Assembly (NCBI RefSeq): GCF_000007825.1 | Contig: NC_004722.1 | Coordinates: 653,501-717,500 of the forward strand | Source: Bacillus cereus ATCC 14579 | GTDB taxonomy: Bacteria > Bacillota > Bacilli > Bacillales > Bacillaceae_G | Direction of reading: 5' to 3' | Length of the DNA stretch: 64,000 bases | Shown: positions 1-8,876 of the stretch, piece by piece | Numbering within the stretch: the first letter of the stretch is position 1 | Layout of the letters: each line of letters begins with the position of its first letter | The notes under the pieces: generated by a model | Database searches by the model: none | What the model was told of the DNA's origin: nothing | The model's input: only the letters and a program-made list of their open reading frames with translations | Program-made: the position numbers and the translations under genes

Positions 1-388
1 GGAGTTATTAGAACAAATGCAAGCAACAGGACTTACACCACCGCAGTTTTATATTTTAAAGATTTTAGATCATTATGGGGCTTCAAGAGCGACAACATTA
101 GCAAAAAAGATGTATGTGAAGCCTAGCGCAATTACAGTGATGATTGATCGTCTAATCGATCAAGAACTTGTAGAACGCTATCACGACAAAGATGACCGTC
201 GTGTTGTCATCATCGAGTTAACGAAAAAGGGGAAAGCTAGAGTAGAAGAGGCAATGACAGCTCGCAACGAGCATATTGCAAAATACTTTTCACATTTAGA
301 GTTGCAAGAAAGAGAAGATTTATTACGTCTCTTTGAGAAGTTAGAAACCATTATTTGCGGGACACAAGAGAAAAAAGAGAATAACTAA
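1..388 (+). CDS. MarR-family transcriptional regulator (5' end outside window)
   Basis: This is the C-terminal part of a winged-helix repressor of the MarR family. The open frame runs from base 2, so the true start lies upstream. Visible are the wHTH core (TPPQFYILKILDHYG, then SAITVMIDRLIDQELV as recognition helix region) and the wing DKDDRRVVIIELT with the DxRR signature typical of MarR proteins, followed by the C-terminal dimerisation helix. It ends 19 bases before a DHA2 drug exporter on the same strand. That MarR/exporter arrangement usually means the regulator represses its own operon and is released by a small phenolic or drug ligand; the ligand here is unknown. Confidence 0.9.
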   Translation, partial: ELLEQMQATGLTPPQFYILKILDHYGASRATTLAKKMYVKPSAITVMIDRLIDQELVERYHDKDDRRVVIIELTKKGKARVEEAMTARNEHIAKYFSHLELQEREDLLRLFEKLETIICGTQEKKENN

Positions 389-407
389 GAGGAATTGAGG
401 AGATTAC

Positions 408-2021
408 ATGGAGCAACAAGAAAATCAAAATAGAAAGTTGTTGTTAATCGGTTTAGTAATCGCGATGCTATTTGCTGCATTAGATGGAACAATTGTTGGT
501 ACAGCAATGCCACGTATCGTCGGTGACCTAGGCGGATTAAGTTTAATGACATGGTTAACGACAGCTTATATGTTAACATCAACGACAGTTGTACCAATTG
601 CAGGTAAATTAGCGGATTTACTTGGTCGTCGTAACGTATATATAACAGGGCTAGTTATTTTCATGATTGGTTCGGCGTTATGTGGTATGGCGAATGGTAT
701 GACAGAATTAATTATTTTCCGTGGTATTCAAGGTCTTGGTGGCGGTATTATGATGCCAATGGCTATGATTATTATTGGAGATATGTTCACGGGAAAAGAA
801 CGTGCGAAATGGCAAGGTATTTTTGGTGCGTTATACGGTCTTGCTTCTGTAATTGGACCGCAAGTTGGTGGTTGGATTGTAGATGCAGTGAACTGGAGAT
901 GGGTATTCTACATTAACTTACCGGTTGGTATTTTAGCAACAATCTTTATTGCAATGGGATTAAAATCACATAAACAAACAGGACCAATTAAAATTGATAT
1001 CGCTGGAATCTTTACGATGATTCTAGGTGTTGTAAGTTTATTACTTGCGCTAACGTTTGGCGGAAAAGATTATGCATGGGATTCTTGGCAAATTATCGGT
1101 TTATTCGCACTAGCTGTAATTGGTATCGTTAGCTTTGTTATTGTTGAAACGAAAGCTGAAGAGCCGATTTTACCAATGCATTTCTTTAAAAATCGCACAT
1201 TTACAATACTGAATGCGATTGGATTCTTTATGAGTATTGGAATGTTCGGCGCGATTATGTTCGTACCATTCTTCATGCAAGGTATTGTAGGAGTAAGTGC
1301 TGCTGAATCAAGAACAATTATGACTCCAATGATGATTACAATGATTGTAATGAGTATTATCGGTGGGCAACTTGTATTAAAAGTTGGTGTAAAACCACAA
1401 ATTATCGCAGGTATGCTTATTATGGCCGGTGGTTTTTGGTTATTAACAACGATGGATATGCACACAACGAAGCTTACAGCTACTTCTTATATGATGGTTA
1501 TCGGTTTAGGAATGGGTCTTGTAATGCCGACATTAACATTAGCGTTACAAGAAAGCTTCCCGAAAAAAGACCTTGGTGTCGTAACGTCATCAAGTCAGTT
1601 CTTCCGTCAAATTGGTGGAACATTTGGTATTACAATTTTAGGATCAATTATGAATAACACTTCAGGTACAACGTTAACAAATAAATTAGTACCTGTATTA
1701 GATACATTCCCGAAAGAAGCGGGACAAATGGTAACGAAATTTAAAGATATGATTCACACAGATCCACAAGGTTTATATTCGATGCTATTTAGCCCAGAGG
1801 CATTAAAACAAATGCCAGAAGCGTTTGCTAACAGCATTGTACCTATTTTGAAAAACTCTTTAGTAGACTCGCTTCATACTGTATTCTTAACAGGATTAGT
1901 ATTTATCGTAGTAGGTGCCATCTTTACGATTTTCTTACAAAAAATTAAACTATCAGATCGTAAAAAAGATGCTGAAGAGCCTGCTGTTGAAGAAAAAGAA
2001 AAAACTGTATCATACTCGTAA
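408..2021 (+). CDS. MFS drug exporter, DHA2 family (EmrB/QacA type, 14 TM)
   Basis: A 537-residue proton-driven multidrug exporter of the cytoplasmic membrane. The start is supported by GAGGAG eight to nine bases upstream. Seen: motif D1 near residue 30 (LDGTIVGTAMPRI), the MFS motif A LADLLGRRN around residues 68-76, and motif C-like GPQVGGWIVD around residue 150, with many hydrophobic segments compatible with 14 helices. The C-terminus is charged and cytoplasmic. It is the second gene after the MarR regulator and is closed by a terminator seven bases after the stop, so the two form a short operon. The substrate cannot be read from sequence. Confidence 0.93.
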   Translation: MEQQENQNRKLLLIGLVIAMLFAALDGTIVGTAMPRIVGDLGGLSLMTWLTTAYMLTSTTVVPIAGKLADLLGRRNVYITGLVIFMIGSALCGMANGMTELIIFRGIQGLGGGIMMPMAMIIIGDMFTGKERAKWQGIFGALYGLASVIGPQVGGWIVDAVNWRWVFYINLPVGILATIFIAMGLKSHKQTGPIKIDIAGIFTMILGVVSLLLALTFGGKDYAWDSWQIIGLFALAVIGIVSFVIVETKAEEPILPMHFFKNRTFTILNAIGFFMSIGMFGAIMFVPFFMQGIVGVSAAESRTIMTPMMITMIVMSIIGGQLVLKVGVKPQIIAGMLIMAGGFWLLTTMDMHTTKLTATSYMMVIGLGMGLVMPTLTLALQESFPKKDLGVVTSSSQFFRQIGGTFGITILGSIMNNTSGTTLTNKLVPVLDTFPKEAGQMVTKFKDMIHTDPQGLYSMLFSPEALKQMPEAFANSIVPILKNSLVDSLHTVFLTGLVFIVVGAIFTIFLQKIKLSDRKKDAEEPAVEEKEKTVSYS

Positions 2022-2027
2022 TGAAGA

Positions 2028-2054
2028 AGCATCGCCTTATGGCGGTGCTTTTTT
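2028..2054 (+). terminator. Intrinsic terminator after the DHA2 exporter
   Basis: The stem AGCATCGCC/GGCGGTGCT (one mismatch or wobble) with a TTAT loop is followed by six T. It ends the MarR/exporter operon. Confidence 0.9.
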
Positions 2055-2089
2055 GAGTATAACCTTAAAAGCTTTTTAGTGAGAAATGA

Positions 2090-2118
2090 TTGACGTATTT
2101 TTAGAAATACGTTATATT
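2090..2118 (+). promoter_or_regulatory. Sigma-A promoter of the ribose operon
   Basis: TTGACG at 2090-2095 and TATATT at 2113-2118 are separated by exactly 17 bases. The start of transcription would fall on the palindrome at 2125-2138, about 30 bases before the rbsR ribosome site. Confidence 0.8.
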
Positions 2119-2124
2119 ATTTTC

Positions 2125-2138
2125 TGTAAACGGTTACA
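2125..2138. promoter_or_regulatory. cre / LacI-family operator (CcpA or RbsR site)
   Basis: TGTAAACGGTTACA is a 14-base palindrome matching the CcpA cre consensus TGWAANCGNTNWCA. It sits just downstream of the -10 box, where a bound LacI-family protein would block initiation. RbsR belongs to the same family, so the site may serve catabolite repression, ribose-specific autorepression, or both; the sequence cannot separate these. Confidence 0.8.
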
Positions 2139-2158
2139 TGAAATGAGGAGAAAAGAGA

Positions 2159-3130
2159 ATGAGTACGATTAAAGACGTTGCGAAATTAGCGGGAGTATCT
2201 GTTGCGACCGTTTCCAGAGTTCTAAATAAAAATGGATATGTTCATGAAGATACATTAAAAAAGGTAGAGCGTGCAATAGAGATGTTAGATTATAAGCCTA
2301 GTACAGTAGCGCGTTCACTGTATAATAAAAAGTCTCGTTTAATTGGCTTAGTTGTTCCGAATATCGTGAATCCGTTCTTTCCAGAAGTTGCACGTGCCGT
2401 AGAAGATGTAGCACATAAACAAGGTTACACAGTTGTTCTTTGTAACTCTGATGAAAGTTTAGAAAAAGAGAAACAATACATTGATGTACTTAGACAAAAT
2501 AATGTAGATGGATTTATTGTAGCAACGAATCCACAAAATAGTGTTAATTACATGAATTTATCTGTTCCGGTTGTTGCGATTGACCGTATGTTTAATGAGC
2601 GTATTCCTACTGTATATGCAGATAACTATGCAGGAAGTCAGGCTGCGACAAAGTTGTTACTAGATAAAGGATGTAAACATATTGCACATATTCGCGGACC
2701 ACGTGATGTGAGTACTGCAAATGAACGTTTTGAAGGTTTTGTAGACGTTATTACGCAAAATAATCTTTCGTATATGATTGCGGAGAGTACGTTTGAGCCA
2801 GCAAATAGTGAGCGTGTAGCGATGGAATTATTAGAAGAATACCCGCATATTGATGGTATTGTTGCTGGGAATGATTTAATTGCGATTGGTATTGTAAAGG
2901 CTGCACTTCAAAAGGGGATTGCCATTCCAGATGATTTACAAATTATCGGATTTGATGGCATTTCTTTAACGGAAATGATGTATCCATCTATTACAACAGT
3001 TGCACAACCGATATATGAAATGGGGAAAATTGCAACAGAGTTGTTGTTAGAGCAAATGGAAGGAAATACATTAGAAGAGAAACACTATCGTTTGCCAATT
3101 GAAATTATAGAACGAAATACAACGAAGTAA
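2159..3130 (+). CDS. rbsR: Ribose operon repressor RbsR (LacI family)
   Basis: A 323-residue LacI/GalR repressor. The N-terminal helix-turn-helix and hinge (STIKDVAKLAGVSVATVSRVLN, given here in parts: residues 2-13 and 14-23) are textbook. The rest is a periplasmic-binding-like effector domain (from about residue 60: LIGLVVPNIVNPFF; near residue 180 KHIAHIRGP; near residue 260 IIGFDGI). AGGAG lies upstream of the ATG. It is the first gene of rbsRKDACB, and the operator just upstream suggests autoregulation. Ribose or a ribose phosphate is the likely inducer by analogy with the characterised RbsR proteins. Confidence 0.93.
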   Translation: MSTIKDVAKLAGVSVATVSRVLNKNGYVHEDTLKKVERAIEMLDYKPSTVARSLYNKKSRLIGLVVPNIVNPFFPEVARAVEDVAHKQGYTVVLCNSDESLEKEKQYIDVLRQNNVDGFIVATNPQNSVNYMNLSVPVVAIDRMFNERIPTVYADNYAGSQAATKLLLDKGCKHIAHIRGPRDVSTANERFEGFVDVITQNNLSYMIAESTFEPANSERVAMELLEEYPHIDGIVAGNDLIAIGIVKAALQKGIAIPDDLQIIGFDGISLTEMMYPSITTVAQPIYEMGKIATELLLEQMEGNTLEEKHYRLPIEIIERNTTK

Positions 3131-3143
3131 GGAGATGAAACAG

Positions 3144-4040
3144 ATGCCAAATATTGCAGTAGTAGGAAGCATTTCAATGGACTTAGTGGCTGTTTCAAAA
3201 AAACGGCCGAAAGCAGGAGAAACAGTAATTGGTGAAGCGTTTCATACAATCCCAGGAGGGAAAGGGGCAAACCAAGCAGTTGCTGCAGCTAGGTTAGGAG
3301 CAAATGTAGCAATGGTTGGAGCGGTAGGAAATGATGATTATGGAACAGTAGTTAGAAAAAATTTAGAGAACGAACGCATTTTTATCGATTATGTGGTACC
3401 GGTTACAGATAGAACGACAGGAATTGCTCATATCGTTTTAGCAGAAGAAGATAACAGTATTGTTGTCGTACAAGGGGCAAATGCTCTTGTAAATAAGTCA
3501 GTTGTAGATCGCTCCAAAGACCTTCTTGTAAAAGCGGATATGGTTGTTCTTCAACTAGAAATTCCACTTGAAACAGTAAAATATGTATTGGCTATTTGTG
3601 AGGAACATAATATTCCTGTTATGTTGAATCCAGCGCCAGCACAAGTTTTATCAGAAGAAATTTTAGAAAAAGCAACTTATATTACGCCAAATGAACATGA
3701 GTGCCGCATCGTATTAGATGATTTTACATCACCAATTGAAGATTTATTGGCGAAGTATCCAAATAAATTATTGATGACAGAAGGTTCTAACGGTGTTCGT
3801 TTCCATAATGGAACAGAGATTGTACATGTTCCTAGCATTGCTGTTGATGTAGTGGATACAACTGGAGCTGGTGATACATTTAATGGTGCGTTAGCAGTTG
3901 CACTTTCTGAAGGGGAGACACTTCAAAAAGCAATTCGTTTCGCGAATATTGCCGGTGGTCTTTCTGTAACGAAACTTGGGGCACAGGGCGGTATGCCAAC
4001 GAGAGATCGAGTACGTGAAGTGCAGGTGATTGTTGGATGA
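3144..4040 (+). CDS. rbsK: Ribokinase RbsK
   Basis: Phosphorylates D-ribose to ribose 5-phosphate with ATP (PfkB family). Seen: the N-terminal substrate motif NIAVVGSISMDL, the glycine-rich GGKGANQAVAAARLG about residues 37-51, and the C-terminal PfkB signature DTTGAGDTFNGAL around residues 240-252 with the catalytic Asp and anion hole. An upstream in-frame ATG at 3135 touches the AAGGAG Shine-Dalgarno sequence, so the ATG at 3144, nine bases from it, is the better start, giving 298 residues. Its end overlaps rbsD by four bases (ATGA), indicating translational coupling. Confidence 0.95.
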   Translation: MPNIAVVGSISMDLVAVSKKRPKAGETVIGEAFHTIPGGKGANQAVAAARLGANVAMVGAVGNDDYGTVVRKNLENERIFIDYVVPVTDRTTGIAHIVLAEEDNSIVVVQGANALVNKSVVDRSKDLLVKADMVVLQLEIPLETVKYVLAICEEHNIPVMLNPAPAQVLSEEILEKATYITPNEHECRIVLDDFTSPIEDLLAKYPNKLLMTEGSNGVRFHNGTEIVHVPSIAVDVVDTTGAGDTFNGALAVALSEGETLQKAIRFANIAGGLSVTKLGAQGGMPTRDRVREVQVIVG

Positions 4041-4432
4041 AAAAGCATGGTGTATTAAACAGTGAAATCGCGGCAGTCCTTGCTTCACTTGGGCATACAG
4101 ATACGGTTGTAATTGCTGATTGCGGTTTACCAATTCCTGACGGAGTAAAACGAATTGATTTAGCTGTTGAGATTGGAAAACCGAGTTTTTTAGAGGTGTT
4201 ACAAGTTGTAGCTGATGATATGGCAATCGAAAAAGTGACGTTAGCAGAAGAAGTCATTATAAATAATGCGGAAGTAAATAAAGAGATCGAACGGAAATTA
4301 ATAGAGCCAGCATTTGAGTATGTATCTCATGAACAATTTAAAGAGCATACAAAGAAAGCGAAGGCAATTATTCGTACAGGCGAGGCTACGCCTTATGCAA
4401 ATGTAATTTTACATGCAGGCGTGATTTTTTAA
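4037..4432 (+). CDS. rbsD: D-ribose pyranase RbsD
   Basis: Interconverts pyranose and furanose forms of ribose so that ribokinase receives its furanose substrate. At 131 residues it has the family length. Diagnostic features are the N-terminal MKKHGVLNSEIAAVLASLGHTD containing the catalytic His, the ADCGLPIP segment near residue 30, and the C-terminal IRTGEATPYANVIL motif. It overlaps rbsK by four bases and precedes the transporter genes in the usual order. Confidence 0.95.
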   Translation: MKKHGVLNSEIAAVLASLGHTDTVVIADCGLPIPDGVKRIDLAVEIGKPSFLEVLQVVADDMAIEKVTLAEEVIINNAEVNKEIERKLIEPAFEYVSHEQFKEHTKKAKAIIRTGEATPYANVILHAGVIF

Positions 4433-4450
4433 TAAAGGGAAGTGATGGGA

Positions 4451-5935
4451 ATGCATATTGAAATGAAAAACATTTCAAAGGCGTTCAATGGCAATCCTGT
4501 TTTGAAGAATGCACAGTTTATGATTGAAACAGGAGAAGTCCATGCATTGATGGGGGAAAATGGAGCGGGTAAATCAACGCTCATGAAGATTTTAACAGGT
4601 GTATACAAAAAAGATGGTGGGACAATCAAGATTGATGGGCAAGAGCGCACCTTTAAAAATGCGAAAGAAGCTGAAGAGTACGGCATCGCATTTATACATC
4701 AAGAACTAAACATATTGCCGAATTTAACAGTAGCTGAAAATATGTTTCTCGGTAAAGAGTTAATGTATGGGAAAACAGGTATTTTACGCACTCGACAAAT
4801 GAACGCGATTGCGCAGCAGCAACTAGCAGAGCTAGGGCTGCATGTAAGAGGCGCTATGTTAGCAGAGGAATTATCGGTTGGACAACAGCAAATTATCGAA
4901 ATTGCGAAAGCATTAATGACAAACGCGAGCGTTATTATTATGGATGAACCTACTGCGGCACTGACGGATCGTGAAATCGAAACGCTCTTTACAGTAATCA
5001 ATAAGTTACGTAAAGAAGGTGTTTCATTCGTGTACATTTCGCATCGTATGGAAGAGATTTTCTCAATATGTGATGCTATTACGATTTTGCGTGATGGAGA
5101 ATACGTGGGAAAGAGATTAATTCCAGAAACATCATTTGATGAAGTAGTGAGTATGATGGTGGGGCGCAGCATTGGTGAACGTTACCCAGAGCGAAATAGT
5201 CAAATTGGTGATGTCATTTTTGAAATGCGTAATGGAACGAAGAAAGGGAAATTTGAAAATGTTTCGTTTCAAGTGAGGAAAGGTGAAATCCTTGGTGTAG
5301 CTGGTTTGATGGGGGCTGGTCGCACTGATATTATGAAAGCGATATTTGGTTATGAACCTTTAGACTCTGGACAAATTTTTATAAATGGACAAGAAGTAAA
5401 GATTGATAGTCCAATAGATGCAATTAGACAAAGAATTGCTTTCATTACAGAAGATAGAAAGTCTGAAGGATTAGTGTTAGATTTTTCAATTCGAGAAAAT
5501 TTAGCTTTACCGAATTTAGAAAATCTTTCAAAGGGAAGTGTTCTAAGCAATGAGCTAGAACAACAGTTTACAGAGGATATGATGAAGCTTCTTAATGTGA
5601 AAGCATCTAGCGGGGAGCAGGCAGTGAAATCTCTTTCTGGTGGAAATCAGCAAAAGATTGTAATCGCAAAATGGCTAGGCATTCATCCACAATTACTCAT
5701 TTTAGATGAGCCAACAAGAGGTGTTGATGTTGGAGCGAAAAAAGAAATTTACTCTATTATGAATAAGCTTACAGAGCAAGGCGATGCCGTTATTATGGTA
5801 TCATCTGAGCTTCCGGAAGTTTTAGGGATGAGTGATCGAGTTCTTGTTATTCATGAAGGAAAAGTCGGCGGAATTTTAGGGAAAGATGAGGCATCACAAG
5901 AGTCTATTATGGCACTAGCTACAGGGGGAGAGTAA
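4451..5935 (+). CDS. rbsA: Ribose ABC transporter, double ATPase RbsA
   Basis: The energy-coupling subunit for ribose uptake, carrying two fused ABC domains in 494 residues. Domain one has Walker A GENGAGKST about residue 35, signature LSVGQQQ and Walker B VIIMDEPTA. Domain two has the degenerate Walker A of this family (GLMGAGRTD) near residue 285, signature LSGGNQQK and Walker B LLILDEPTRGVDVG. In-frame GTG 4442 and ATG 4445 lie almost on the AAGGGA ribosome site; ATG 4451, ten bases away, fits best. rbsC begins two bases after the stop. Confidence 0.93.
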   Translation: MHIEMKNISKAFNGNPVLKNAQFMIETGEVHALMGENGAGKSTLMKILTGVYKKDGGTIKIDGQERTFKNAKEAEEYGIAFIHQELNILPNLTVAENMFLGKELMYGKTGILRTRQMNAIAQQQLAELGLHVRGAMLAEELSVGQQQIIEIAKALMTNASVIIMDEPTAALTDREIETLFTVINKLRKEGVSFVYISHRMEEIFSICDAITILRDGEYVGKRLIPETSFDEVVSMMVGRSIGERYPERNSQIGDVIFEMRNGTKKGKFENVSFQVRKGEILGVAGLMGAGRTDIMKAIFGYEPLDSGQIFINGQEVKIDSPIDAIRQRIAFITEDRKSEGLVLDFSIRENLALPNLENLSKGSVLSNELEQQFTEDMMKLLNVKASSGEQAVKSLSGGNQQKIVIAKWLGIHPQLLILDEPTRGVDVGAKKEIYSIMNKLTEQGDAVIMVSSELPEVLGMSDRVLVIHEGKVGGILGKDEASQESIMALATGGE

Positions 5936-5937
5936 GG

Positions 5938-6873
5938 ATGGCTAAGAAGGGGAATGTATTACAACAACTCGGTTCTTTAATCGGTTTAGTATTAATTATC
6001 GTCGTAATTACAGCTTTAAATCCAGCGTTCATTGAAATTCCAAATTTATTTAATATACTGCGTCAAGTATCGATTAATGCGCTTATTGCATTTGGAATGA
6101 CCTTCGTAATTTTAACAGGGGGTATTGACTTATCGGTAGGTTCTATTTTAGCATTATCAAGTGCACTTGTTGCTGGAATGATGGCAAGTGGCATGGATCC
6201 GTTCCTTGCAATGGCAGTTGGACTATTAGCAGGTCTTGTAATGGGAATTGTAAACGGTATCATCATTGCGAAAGGAAAAGTAGCTCCATTTATTGCAACT
6301 TTAGCAACAATGACTATTTTTCGTGGGTTGACGCTTGTTTATATGGACGGACGTCCGATCACTGGTCTTGGTGATCATTTAATGTTCCAAATGTTTGGCC
6401 GCGGTTATTTTCTTGGTATTCCGGTACCAGCTGTTACAATGATGATCGCTTTCGCAGTACTGTACTTCATTTTGAAGAAAACGACATTTGGTCGCCGTAC
6501 ATTTGCAATTGGTGGAAATGAAGAAGCAGCAGCACTATCAGGTATTAATGTTACGAGAATTAAAGTAATGATTTACGGTCTTTCCGGAATTTTGGCAGCG
6601 CTTGCAGGTATTGTCTTAACGTCACGATTAGATTCTGCACAGCCGACTGCAGGTACTTCTTATGAATTAGATGCAATTGCAGCAGTTGTATTAGGTGGAA
6701 CAAGTCTTTCTGGGGGAAGAGGATGGATTGTTGGTACATTCATCGGTGTACTTATTATCGGTGTACTAAATAACGGTTTAAATTTATTAGGTGTATCTTC
6801 TTTCTTCCAACAAGTTGTAAAAGGACTTGTAATCTTATTAGCTGTATTAATTGATCGTAGAAAAGAAGCGTAA
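5938..6873 (+). CDS. rbsC: Ribose ABC transporter permease RbsC
   Basis: A 311-residue inner-membrane permease of the BPD_transp_2 (monosaccharide) family, expected to dimerise and pair with RbsA and the ribose-binding protein RbsB. Seen: FGMTFVILTGGIDLSVGSILALSS near residues 55-80, which is the conserved family core, the EAA-like loop GNEEAAALSGI near residue 195, and GGTSLSGGRGWIVGT near residue 255. About eight to ten hydrophobic segments are present. It is intact although its partner rbsB immediately downstream is frameshifted. Confidence 0.94.
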   Translation: MAKKGNVLQQLGSLIGLVLIIVVITALNPAFIEIPNLFNILRQVSINALIAFGMTFVILTGGIDLSVGSILALSSALVAGMMASGMDPFLAMAVGLLAGLVMGIVNGIIIAKGKVAPFIATLATMTIFRGLTLVYMDGRPITGLGDHLMFQMFGRGYFLGIPVPAVTMMIAFAVLYFILKKTTFGRRTFAIGGNEEAAALSGINVTRIKVMIYGLSGILAALAGIVLTSRLDSAQPTAGTSYELDAIAAVVLGGTSLSGGRGWIVGTFIGVLIIGVLNNGLNLLGVSSFFQQVVKGLVILLAVLIDRRKEA

Positions 6874-6887
6874 TGGAGGGACAGTTC

Positions 6888-7813
6888 ATGAAGAAATGGT
6901 TACTTATACTCGTTGCATGTATTATGGTCATTACTGCTGGTTGTTCAATGGAACCGCCAGAATGGGCAAAGGATTCTAGCGATAAAGGTCGAAATAAAAC
7001 TATTAAAGTTGGATTCTCTGTTTCAACTTTAAATAATCCCTTCTTTGTAACTTTGAAAAAGGGGGCAGAAAAGAAAGCGAAAGATAGTGGCATCGAATTG
7101 ATTGCTGTTGATGCGCAAAATGATGCAGCAAAGCAAACGAACGATGTTGAAGATTTAATTCAAAAGGTGTCGATGTAGTTGTTATTAATCCGACCGATTC
7201 AGATGCTGTTGCTTCAGCAGTAAGTGCAGCAAACGCAGCAAATGTTCCTGTTATTACAGTAGACCGCGTTGCGAATTCAGGTAAGGTTGTTTCTCACATT
7301 GCATCTAATAATATCGAAGGTGGTCAAATGGCTAGTGATTACATTCGTGAATTAGTCGGCGAAGGAGCAAACGTTGCTGAGTTAGAAGGAATCCCTGGAT
7401 CGTCTGCTGCTCGTGAACGTGGGAAAGGATTCCATAACGTAGCCGATAAGTCTTTAAAAGTAGTTGCCAAACAAGCGGCTGATTTTGATAGAGCGAAAGG
7501 ATTATCTGTTATGGAAAACATTTTGCAAGCAAATAGCGATATTAAAGCCGTGTTTGCTCATAACGACGAGATGGCATTAGGTGCACTTGAAGCATTGAAG
7601 TCTGCTGGAAAAACAGATGTAGTAGTTGTTGGATTTGATGCAACAGAAGATGCTGTGAAAGCGGTTAACGATGGGCGTATGGCTGCAACAGTCGCTCAAA
7701 AACCAGAATTAATCGGAGAGAAGGCGATGCAAACAGCAAAAGAGATAACACAAGGTAAAAAAGTGGACAAATCTATTCCGATTGAATTAGAGCTTATTAA
7801 GAAAAATAAATAA
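6888..7813 (+). pseudogene. rbsB: Ribose-binding lipoprotein RbsB, frameshifted
   Basis: The substrate-binding subunit of the ribose transporter, anchored to the outer face of the membrane as a lipoprotein (lipobox ITAGC at residue about 19). Start is the ATG at 6888, seven bases after GGAGGG. The frame breaks at CAAAAGG (7161-7167): one A is missing from an expected run of five, so VEDLIQK ends at a stop at 7176-7178. Reading two thirds of the protein resumes in another frame with GVDVVVINPTDSDAV and continues uninterrupted to the TAA at 7813. Everything else looks intact (for example VVVGFDATEDAV), so the loss is recent, phase-variable or a sequencing error. Confidence 0.88.
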
Positions 7814-7847
7814 ATATAAAATGAAAATTAGGAAGGAAGAACAACAA

Positions 7848-8495
7848 ATGAAATTCTTTATTGATACAGCAAACATTAACGAAATTAAAGAGGCAAATGA
7901 ATTAGGCGTATTAGCTGGAGTAACGACAAATCCATCACTTGTAGCAAAAGAAGGCGTAGATTTCCACGAGCGCATTCGTGAAATTTGCAACGTTGTAGAA
8001 GGACCTGTAAGTGCAGAAGTAATTAGCTTAGAAGCTGATAAAATGATTGAAGAAGGAAAAGAATTAGCGAAGATTGCTCCAAACGTTGTTGTAAAAGTTC
8101 CAATGACAACAGAAGGTTTAAAAGCAGTAAAAGCGTTCTCTGATTTAGGAATTCGTACAAACGTTACATTAGTATTCTCAGCAGTTCAAGCATTACTTGC
8201 TGCTCGTGCTGGTGCAACGTACGTTTCACCATTCTTAGGTCGTTTAGATGATATCGGTCATAACGGTATGGATTTAATTCGTCAAATCGCAGAAATCTTT
8301 GCAATTCATGGTATCGAAACAGAAATCATCGCAGCATCTGTACGTCACAGCGTTCACGTAACTGACGCAGCATTAAACGGTGCACATATTGCAACAATCC
8401 CAGCAAACGTAATTGCTTCATTAGTGAAGCACCCATTAACAGATCAAGGAATTGAGAAATTCTTAGCTGATTGGGAAAAAACACAAGAGAAATAA
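7848..8495 (+). CDS. tal: Transaldolase, small (TalC/FSA-like) type
   Basis: A 215-residue class I aldolase-fold enzyme that transfers dihydroxyacetone units in the non-oxidative pentose phosphate pathway. Seen: MKFFIDTANINEI with the early Asp, GVTTNPSLVAKE near residue 25, the Schiff-base lysine in NVVVKVPMTTEGLKA near residue 83, and VSPFLGRLDDIG around residue 130. Length and these motifs identify subfamily 3B/FSA-like proteins; transaldolase rather than fructose 6-phosphate aldolase is the usual activity in Bacillus. The start at 7848 follows GGAAGGA. It is last in the ribose operon and would channel ribose 5-phosphate into glycolysis. Confidence 0.93.
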   Translation: MKFFIDTANINEIKEANELGVLAGVTTNPSLVAKEGVDFHERIREICNVVEGPVSAEVISLEADKMIEEGKELAKIAPNVVVKVPMTTEGLKAVKAFSDLGIRTNVTLVFSAVQALLAARAGATYVSPFLGRLDDIGHNGMDLIRQIAEIFAIHGIETEIIAASVRHSVHVTDAALNGAHIATIPANVIASLVKHPLTDQGIEKFLADWEKTQEK

Positions 8496-8504
8496 TAGAA
8501 AAGC

Positions 8505-8541
8505 AAGAATCCTAGTTTAATTGACTAGGATTCTTTTTTAT
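8505..8541 (+). terminator. Terminator of the ribose operon
   Basis: The 12-base perfect stem AAGAATCCTAGT/ACTAGGATTCTT with a 7-base loop is followed by a T-rich tail. It lies ten bases after the tal stop. Confidence 0.95.
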
Positions 8542-8554
8542 TTAAAAGAATTTT

Positions 8555-8570
8555 CATGCAATTTTGCATA
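8555..8570. promoter_or_regulatory. PlcR box upstream of inhA2 (one mismatch)
   Basis: CATGCAATTTTGCATA matches the PlcR consensus TATGNAN4TNCATA at all fixed positions except the first T. It lies 307 bases before the inhA2 start, with AT-rich -10-like sequence (TTATATAAGAT, about 8586-8596) some 20 bases downstream. As I recall, inhA2 belongs to the PlcR regulon. Confidence 0.75.
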
Positions 8571-8640
8571 TTGTCTTTTAAATTTGTTATATAAGATATT
8601 TAATATATATCACATAACTCTTTATTTTTAATATTTCGAC

Positions 8641-8712
8641 ATAAAGTGAAACTTTAATCAGTGGGGGCTTTGTTCATTCCCCCACTGATTATTAATTGAA
8701 CCAAGAGATAAA
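8641..8712 (-). repeat. bcr1-like repeat, partial copy in the inhA2 leader
   Basis: Read on the minus strand this equals the right half of the 156-base copy at 11345-11500 (GATTGGTT-like start, AATCAGTGGGG, ending in GATTAAAGTTTCACTTTAT). It is flanked on both sides by ATAAA (TTTAT on the minus strand). Inside is a perfect 12-base stem, AATCAGTGGGGG (8656-8667) with CCCCCACTGATT (8679-8690). It lies between the PlcR box and the inhA2 start, so it would be transcribed in the leader. The rest of the gap 8496-8876 holds the tal terminator, the PlcR box and no gene. Confidence 0.75.
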
Positions 8713-8876
8713 AAGATAGAGGGTCTGACCAGAAAACTGGAGGGCATGATTCTATAACAAAAAGCTTAATGTTTATAGAATTATGTCTTTTTATATAGGG
8801 AGGGTAGTAAACAGAGATTTGGACAAAAATGCACCGATTTATCTGAATTTTAAGTTTTATAAAGGGGAGAAATGGA

